Below are positions 28,728 through 32,279 of a stretch of DNA of 32,279 bases, one piece after another. The position numbers were made by a program, and so were the translations under genes. Positions within the stretch are counted from its first letter, which is position 1. Each line of letters opens with the position of its first letter. A model generated the notes under the pieces. It was not told the DNA's origin. It searched no databases and worked only from the letters and a program-made list of their open reading frames with translations. The DNA comes from an uncultured Oscillospiraceae bacterium (GTDB lineage: Bacteria > Bacillota > Clostridia > Oscillospirales > Oscillospiraceae), in contig CANRHH010000027.1 in the NCBI GenBank assembly GCA_947630375.1, positions 1 through 32,279 on the forward strand, written 5' to 3'.

Positions 28728-29957
28728 ATGAAAAAGATTCTCGCGCTCCTGCTGGCCATGGCGATGGTCTTCGCCCTGGCTGCCTGCGGCGGCAACAGCG
28801 CCCCCGCGGCCACCCAGGCCCCTGCGGCCGAAGCTCCTGCCGAGGCTCCCGCCGATTCCGGCGACGCCCCTGCCGAAGCCCCCGCTGCCGGTGAAGCTTC
28901 CGGCACCTTCAAGATCGGCGGCATCGGCCCCATGACCGGTGACGCTGCCCAGTACGGCATCGCCGCCATGGGCGGCGCCCAGATCGCCGTGGACGAGATC
29001 AACGCCCTGGGCGGCCCCGTACAGTTTGAGTTCCAGGCCGAGGATGACCAGGCCGTGGCCGACAACGCCGTCAACGCCTACAACACCCTGAAGGACTGGG
29101 AGATGCAGATCATGGTCGGCGCCGTCACCACCGGCTCCTGCGTGGCCGTGGCTTCCGAGGCCTACAACGACCGCATTTTCTCTCTGACTCCCTCCGCCTC
29201 CTCCACCGACGTGACCGCGGGCAAGGACAACATGTTCCAGATGTGCTTCACCGACCCCAACCAGGGCAAAGCCGGCGCTGAGTACATCTCCACCAACTTC
29301 CCCGAGGCCAAGGTGGCCGTGATCTACCGCAACGACGACGCCTACTCCGTGGGCATCCGTGACGCCTTCTATGCCGAGATGAGCGACTCCATCGTCTATG
29401 AGGGCACCTTCACCGCCGACACCCAGACCGACTTCTCCGTCCAGGTCAAGGCCGCCCAGGACGCCGGCGCGGACGTTGTGTATCTGCCCATCTACTATCA
29501 GCCCGCCACCGTCATTCTGACCCAGGCCAAGTCCATCGGCTATGCCCCCACCTTCGTGGGTGTGGACGGCATGGACGGCATCCTGGATCAGGAGGGCTTT
29601 GACGCCTCCCTGGCCGAGGGCGTGCTGGTCATGTCCCCCTTCTCCGCTTCCTCCACCGACGATTTGACCGTATCCTTCGTCAGCAAGTTCCAGGAGGCCC
29701 ACGGCCAGCTGCCCAACCAGTTCGCCGCGGACGGCTATGACTGCGTGTATGCCATCTACAACGCCATCCAGGCCGCCGGTGTCACCGCCGACATGTCCAA
29801 TGAGGAGATCTGCGACGCTCTGATCGCCGTGTTCACCTCTGACGACTTCTCTTACAGCGGCCTGACCGGCGAGGGCATGACCTGGAGCACCGCCGGCGAA
29901 GTCACCAAGCTGCCCATGGCCTTCGTGATCACCGACGGCGTCTATGTGAAGCCGTAA
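28728..29957 (+). CDS. livJ: branched-chain amino acid ABC transporter substrate-binding lipoprotein
   Basis: The 409-residue protein has a lipoprotein signal with lipobox LAAC (C20), an Ala/Pro/Glu-rich linker (about 24-60) and a type I periplasmic-binding fold of the LivJ/Leu-Ile-Val family: FKIGGIGPMTGDAAQYGIAA (about 62-81), GAQIAVDEINALGGPVQFEF, then VGAVTTGSCVAVASEA and FSLTPSASSTDVTAG. It captures the amino acid outside the membrane and delivers it to LivHM. The start has an AAAGGAGAAAC site. Permease and ATPase genes follow. The exact ligand (Leu/Ile/Val or another) is not proven by sequence. Confidence 0.92.
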   Translation: MKKILALLLAMAMVFALAACGGNSAPAATQAPAAEAPAEAPADSGDAPAEAPAAGEASGTFKIGGIGPMTGDAAQYGIAAMGGAQIAVDEINALGGPVQFEFQAEDDQAVADNAVNAYNTLKDWEMQIMVGAVTTGSCVAVASEAYNDRIFSLTPSASSTDVTAGKDNMFQMCFTDPNQGKAGAEYISTNFPEAKVAVIYRNDDAYSVGIRDAFYAEMSDSIVYEGTFTADTQTDFSVQVKAAQDAGADVVYLPIYYQPATVILTQAKSIGYAPTFVGVDGMDGILDQEGFDASLAEGVLVMSPFSASSTDDLTVSFVSKFQEAHGQLPNQFAADGYDCVYAIYNAIQAAGVTADMSNEEICDALIAVFTSDDFSYSGLTGEGMTWSTAGEVTKLPMAFVITDGVYVKP

Positions 29958-29980
29958 GCTTTTATCCCGCTTTGTTCCGC

Positions 29981-30072
29981 TGCCGGGGAGTTTCTCTCCC
30001 CGGCAGCCTTGCCGGTTTCTATGGCAGAGACGCGCGTGGCCGTCCGGCGGCCATATGGGTCCCTGCCATAGA
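29981..30072 (+). other. two hairpins between livJ and livH
   Basis: TGCCGGGGAG/CTCCCCGGCA (29981-29990 and 29996-30005) is a perfect 10-bp stem. It is followed by a larger nested one: TCTATGGCAG (30018-30027) with CTGCCATAGA (30063-30072), enclosing TGGCCG/CGGCCA (30037-30042 and 30048-30053). No T-runs follow. Such structures after the first gene often stabilise the binding-protein message relative to the permease genes. Confidence 0.6.
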
Positions 30073-30097
30073 CAGAATCAGAAAAAGAGGTGCCCGA

Positions 30098-30976
30098 ATG
30101 GTATTCTTCTCTTATCTCTTCAGCGGTATCAGCCTGGGCAGCGTCTACGCCATCATCGCCCTGGGCTATACCATGGTGTACGGCATCGCCAAGATGCTGA
30201 ACTTCGCCCACGGGGACGTGATCATGGTAGGCGGTTACATCTGCTACTGCTCCATGAGCTACCTGGGCCTGCCCGCCCTGCTGTCGGTGCTGCTGTCCAT
30301 GCTGGTGTGCACGGTCCTGGGCGTGGTGATCGAGGGTCTGGCCTATAAGCCCCTGCGGCAGGCCTCCTCCCTGGCGGTGCTGATCACCGCCATCGGTGTC
30401 AGCTACTTCCTTCAGAACGCGGCCCAGCTGATCTGGGGCGTGACGCCGAAGATCTTCATGTCCGTGGCCTCCTTCCCCATGCCCGAGTCCGTCAGCTCTT
30501 TGGGGCTCAGCAGCGAGGCCGTGGTCACCGTGGCCAGCTGTATCGTCATCATGATCGCGCTGACCCTCTTTGTGAGCAAGACCAAGATGGGCAAGGCCAT
30601 GCGGGCCTGCTCCGAGGACAAAGGCGCGGCCCAGCTGATGGGCATCAACGTGAACCAGACCATCTCCATGACCTTTGCCATCGGCTCTGCCTTGGCGGCC
30701 ATCGCCGGGGTGCTGCTGTGCTCCAATTACAATACGCTGATCCCCACCACCGGCTCCATGCCCGGCATCAAAGCCTTTACCGCCGCCGTGTTCGGCGGCA
30801 TCGGCTCCATCCCCGGGGCCTTCCTTGGCGGGCTGCTGCTGGGCATCATCGAGGCCATGGCCAAGGCGTACATATCCACCCAGCTGGCCAACGCCATCGT
30901 GTTCGCGGTGCTGATCGTGGTGCTGCTGGTAAAGCCCACAGGGCTGCTGGGCAAGGCCGTACCGGAGAAAGTGTGA
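30098..30976 (+). CDS. livH: branched-chain amino acid ABC transporter permease LivH
   Basis: The 292-residue membrane protein shows eight or so hydrophobic segments and LivH motifs: GISLGSVYAIIALGYTMVYG (10-29), LNFAHGDVIMVGGY (34-47), MRACSEDKGAAQLMGINV (the cytoplasmic EAA-like loop that contacts the ATPase, about 168-185) and KAFTAAVFGGIGSIPGAFLG (about 226-245). The ATG at 30098 has an AGAGGTG site; the frame is open further upstream, but that part lies in the inter-gene hairpins. livM follows after 7 bases. Confidence 0.93.
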   Translation: MVFFSYLFSGISLGSVYAIIALGYTMVYGIAKMLNFAHGDVIMVGGYICYCSMSYLGLPALLSVLLSMLVCTVLGVVIEGLAYKPLRQASSLAVLITAIGVSYFLQNAAQLIWGVTPKIFMSVASFPMPESVSSLGLSSEAVVTVASCIVIMIALTLFVSKTKMGKAMRACSEDKGAAQLMGINVNQTISMTFAIGSALAAIAGVLLCSNYNTLIPTTGSMPGIKAFTAAVFGGIGSIPGAFLGGLLLGIIEAMAKAYISTQLANAIVFAVLIVVLLVKPTGLLGKAVPEKV

Positions 30977-30983
30977 GGCGGCT

Positions 30984-32048
30984 ATGAAGAAACTGAAAAC
31001 GACTACGAAAATCGATTTCGCCACCTATCTGGGCGTCACCCTGGCCTTTGTCATCGTCTATTCTCTCCAGAAGGCCGGTTCTCTGTCCAACGCCATGAAC
31101 TCCTGGCTGGTGCCTATCTGCAGCTTCATCGTCATGGCCGTGAGCCTGAACTTAGTGGTGGGCATCTCCGGCGAGCTGAGCCTGGGCCACGCGGGTTTTA
31201 TGAGCGTGGGGGCCTTCTCCGGCATTGTCACCGCCATGAGCCTGACCAACGCCATCCCCTCCGGGGCGGTGCGGCTGGTGCTGGCCATCCTGGTGGGGGC
31301 CGTTTTTGCCGCGGTGACGGGCTTTATCGTGGGCGTGCCGGTGCTGCGGCTCCGGGGCGACTATCTGGCCATCGTCACCCTGGCCTTCGGCCAGATCATC
31401 AAGGACCTGATCAACTGCCTGATCGTGGGCTATGACAGCCGCGGGCTGCACATCCTGTTCAATATCAGCGGGCAAAAGAGCGTCACCGACCTGCACATGG
31501 ACGAGGCGGGGGTGGCCATCATCAAGGGGGCCCAGGGGGCCGTGGGCATCACCAAGCTGTCCTCCTTCTTCGCCGGCTATATCCTGGTGATGATCACGCT
31601 GATCATCGTGCTGAACCTGATCCGCAGCCGCACCGGCCGGGCTATCATGGCCGTGCGGGACAACCGGATCGCCGCCGAGAGCGTGGGCATCAACGTGACC
31701 AAGTACCGGCTGATCGCCTTCGTCACCTCCGCCGCCCTGGCGGGGGCTGCGGGGGCCCTGTTCGGCCTGAACTACGGCGGCCTGCTCTCCAGCCGGTTCG
31801 ACTTCAACACCTCCATCCTGGTGCTGGTGTACGTGGTCTTAGGCGGTTTGGGCAGCATCTGGGGCTCCGTTATCGGGGCCACGGTGCTGTATATCCTGCC
31901 CGAGGCGCTGCGCAGCCTCCAGGACTACCGGATGCTGATCTACGCTGTGGTGCTGATCCTGGTCATGCTGGCCACCAACAACGCCCAGCTCAAGGCCCTG
32001 CTGGGCCGTGTGATTCCGAAGCGGAAGGGGGCGCGCTCCAATGGCTGA
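30984..32048 (+). CDS. livM: branched-chain amino acid ABC transporter permease LivM
   Basis: The 354-residue membrane protein has LivM features: LNLVVGISGELSLGHAGFMS (about 54-73), LRLRGDYLAIVTLAFGQIIK (about 129-148), MAVRDNRIAAESVGINVTKY (the ATPase-contacting loop, about 222-241) and VLGGLGSIWGSVIGA (about 287-301). Length is within the family range. It pairs with LivH as a heterodimeric channel. The next gene, livG, starts inside its last codons (8-base overlap). Confidence 0.93.
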   Translation: MKKLKTTTKIDFATYLGVTLAFVIVYSLQKAGSLSNAMNSWLVPICSFIVMAVSLNLVVGISGELSLGHAGFMSVGAFSGIVTAMSLTNAIPSGAVRLVLAILVGAVFAAVTGFIVGVPVLRLRGDYLAIVTLAFGQIIKDLINCLIVGYDSRGLHILFNISGQKSVTDLHMDEAGVAIIKGAQGAVGITKLSSFFAGYILVMITLIIVLNLIRSRTGRAIMAVRDNRIAAESVGINVTKYRLIAFVTSAALAGAAGALFGLNYGGLLSSRFDFNTSILVLVYVVLGGLGSIWGSVIGATVLYILPEALRSLQDYRMLIYAVVLILVMLATNNAQLKALLGRVIPKRKGARSNG

Positions 32049-32279
32049 AAAGAAGGTATTTGAAAAGGGCAAGATGGTCCCTGTCCCCAGCAAGGCCATC
32101 ATCCCCGAGCGGGATATCGACAAGTCCCCCATTTTGGAGTGCAGCCACCTGGGCATCGATTTCGGCGGCCTGAAGGCCGTGGACGACTTCAACATCACCT
32201 TGGGCCGCACGGAGATCGCCGGCCTCATCGGCCCCAACGGCGCGGGCAAGACCACCATCTTCAACCTGCTGACCAACGT
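32041..32279 (+). CDS. livG: branched-chain amino acid ABC transporter ATPase LivG (partial)
   Basis: Only the first 79 codons are in the window. The ATG at 32041 overlaps the livM stop. After an unusual charged extension of about 30 residues (MAEKKVFEKGKMVPVPSKAI), the ABC domain begins with LECSHLGIDFGGLKAVDDFN and reaches the Walker A motif GPNGAGKTT. LivG hydrolyses ATP to drive LivHM. Walker B and the signature motif lie beyond the edge, and livF probably follows. Confidence 0.92.
   Translation, partial: MAEKKVFEKGKMVPVPSKAIIPERDIDKSPILECSHLGIDFGGLKAVDDFNITLGRTEIAGLIGPNGAGKTTIFNLLTN

Overview
The window looks like chromosome of a high-GC, endospore-forming gut Clostridia, most like Oscillospiraceae of the Flavonifractor/Lawsonibacter/Oscillibacter type. 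The grounds are spoVAD-spoVAE, a collagen-like protein of the kind found on spore surfaces, a Na+-pumping decarboxylase, lipoprotein-type binding proteins, sigma-A-like promoters and very GC-rich third codon positions. This placement comes from gene content only. Positions 1-~540 are visibly less GC-rich and carry the start of a replication-initiator-like gene typical of integrative conjugative elements. I read this as the edge of a mobile element, possibly inserted in the collagen-like gene (455-1027, minus).

Layout: (1) 1335-4785, a four-gene oxaloacetate decarboxylase Na+ pump operon (alpha, gamma, biotin carrier, beta). (2) 4905-10207, a cassette with its own strong promoter encoding an FkbH-like HAD enzyme, an acyl carrier protein, a VOC protein, an MBOAT acyltransferase and a membrane-anchored SGNH protein. 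(3) 10273-14691, a minus-strand operon: mgtE, an AEC transporter, DUF1643, a nitrilase-family amidase and a Nudix hydrolase. (4) 14854-20834, an ECF sigma factor, its probable anti-sigma factor and two convergent paralogous lipoproteins that join a propeller-like region to a solute-binding-protein-like region. (5) 21026-22413, spoVAD-spoVAE. (6) 22536-26308, minus-strand 2-hydroxyacid dehydrogenase, hexokinase and an SPFH-NfeD pair. (7) 26546-27591, a YerC-type regulator and a methyltransferase. (8) 27679-28062, tRNAs Val, Phe, Gly and Cys, followed by a repeat-rich 200 bp. (9) 28428-32279, a small Leu-rich ORF, a terminator, then livJ-livH-livM-livG, with livG cut by the window end.

The best candidate for an undescribed system is region 2. 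Its loader / carrier protein / MBOAT / SGNH order copies the logic of the Dlt D-alanylation system, with an FkbH enzyme (the family that makes glyceryl-ACP from a glycolytic intermediate) in place of the DltA adenylation enzyme. It may decorate a surface polymer with a glyceryl-type hydroxyacyl group.

Other signals are four tandem 11-bp repeats upstream of the minus-strand lipoprotein; a TTTACAT motif, with 14-bp period in two cases, beside the terminator hairpin of all three convergent gene junctions; a 26-bp perfect inverted repeat that includes the 3' end of tRNA-Cys; and a Leu-rich ORF plus terminator in front of the branched-chain amino acid transporter. All functional calls come from reading motifs by eye; no database search was made.
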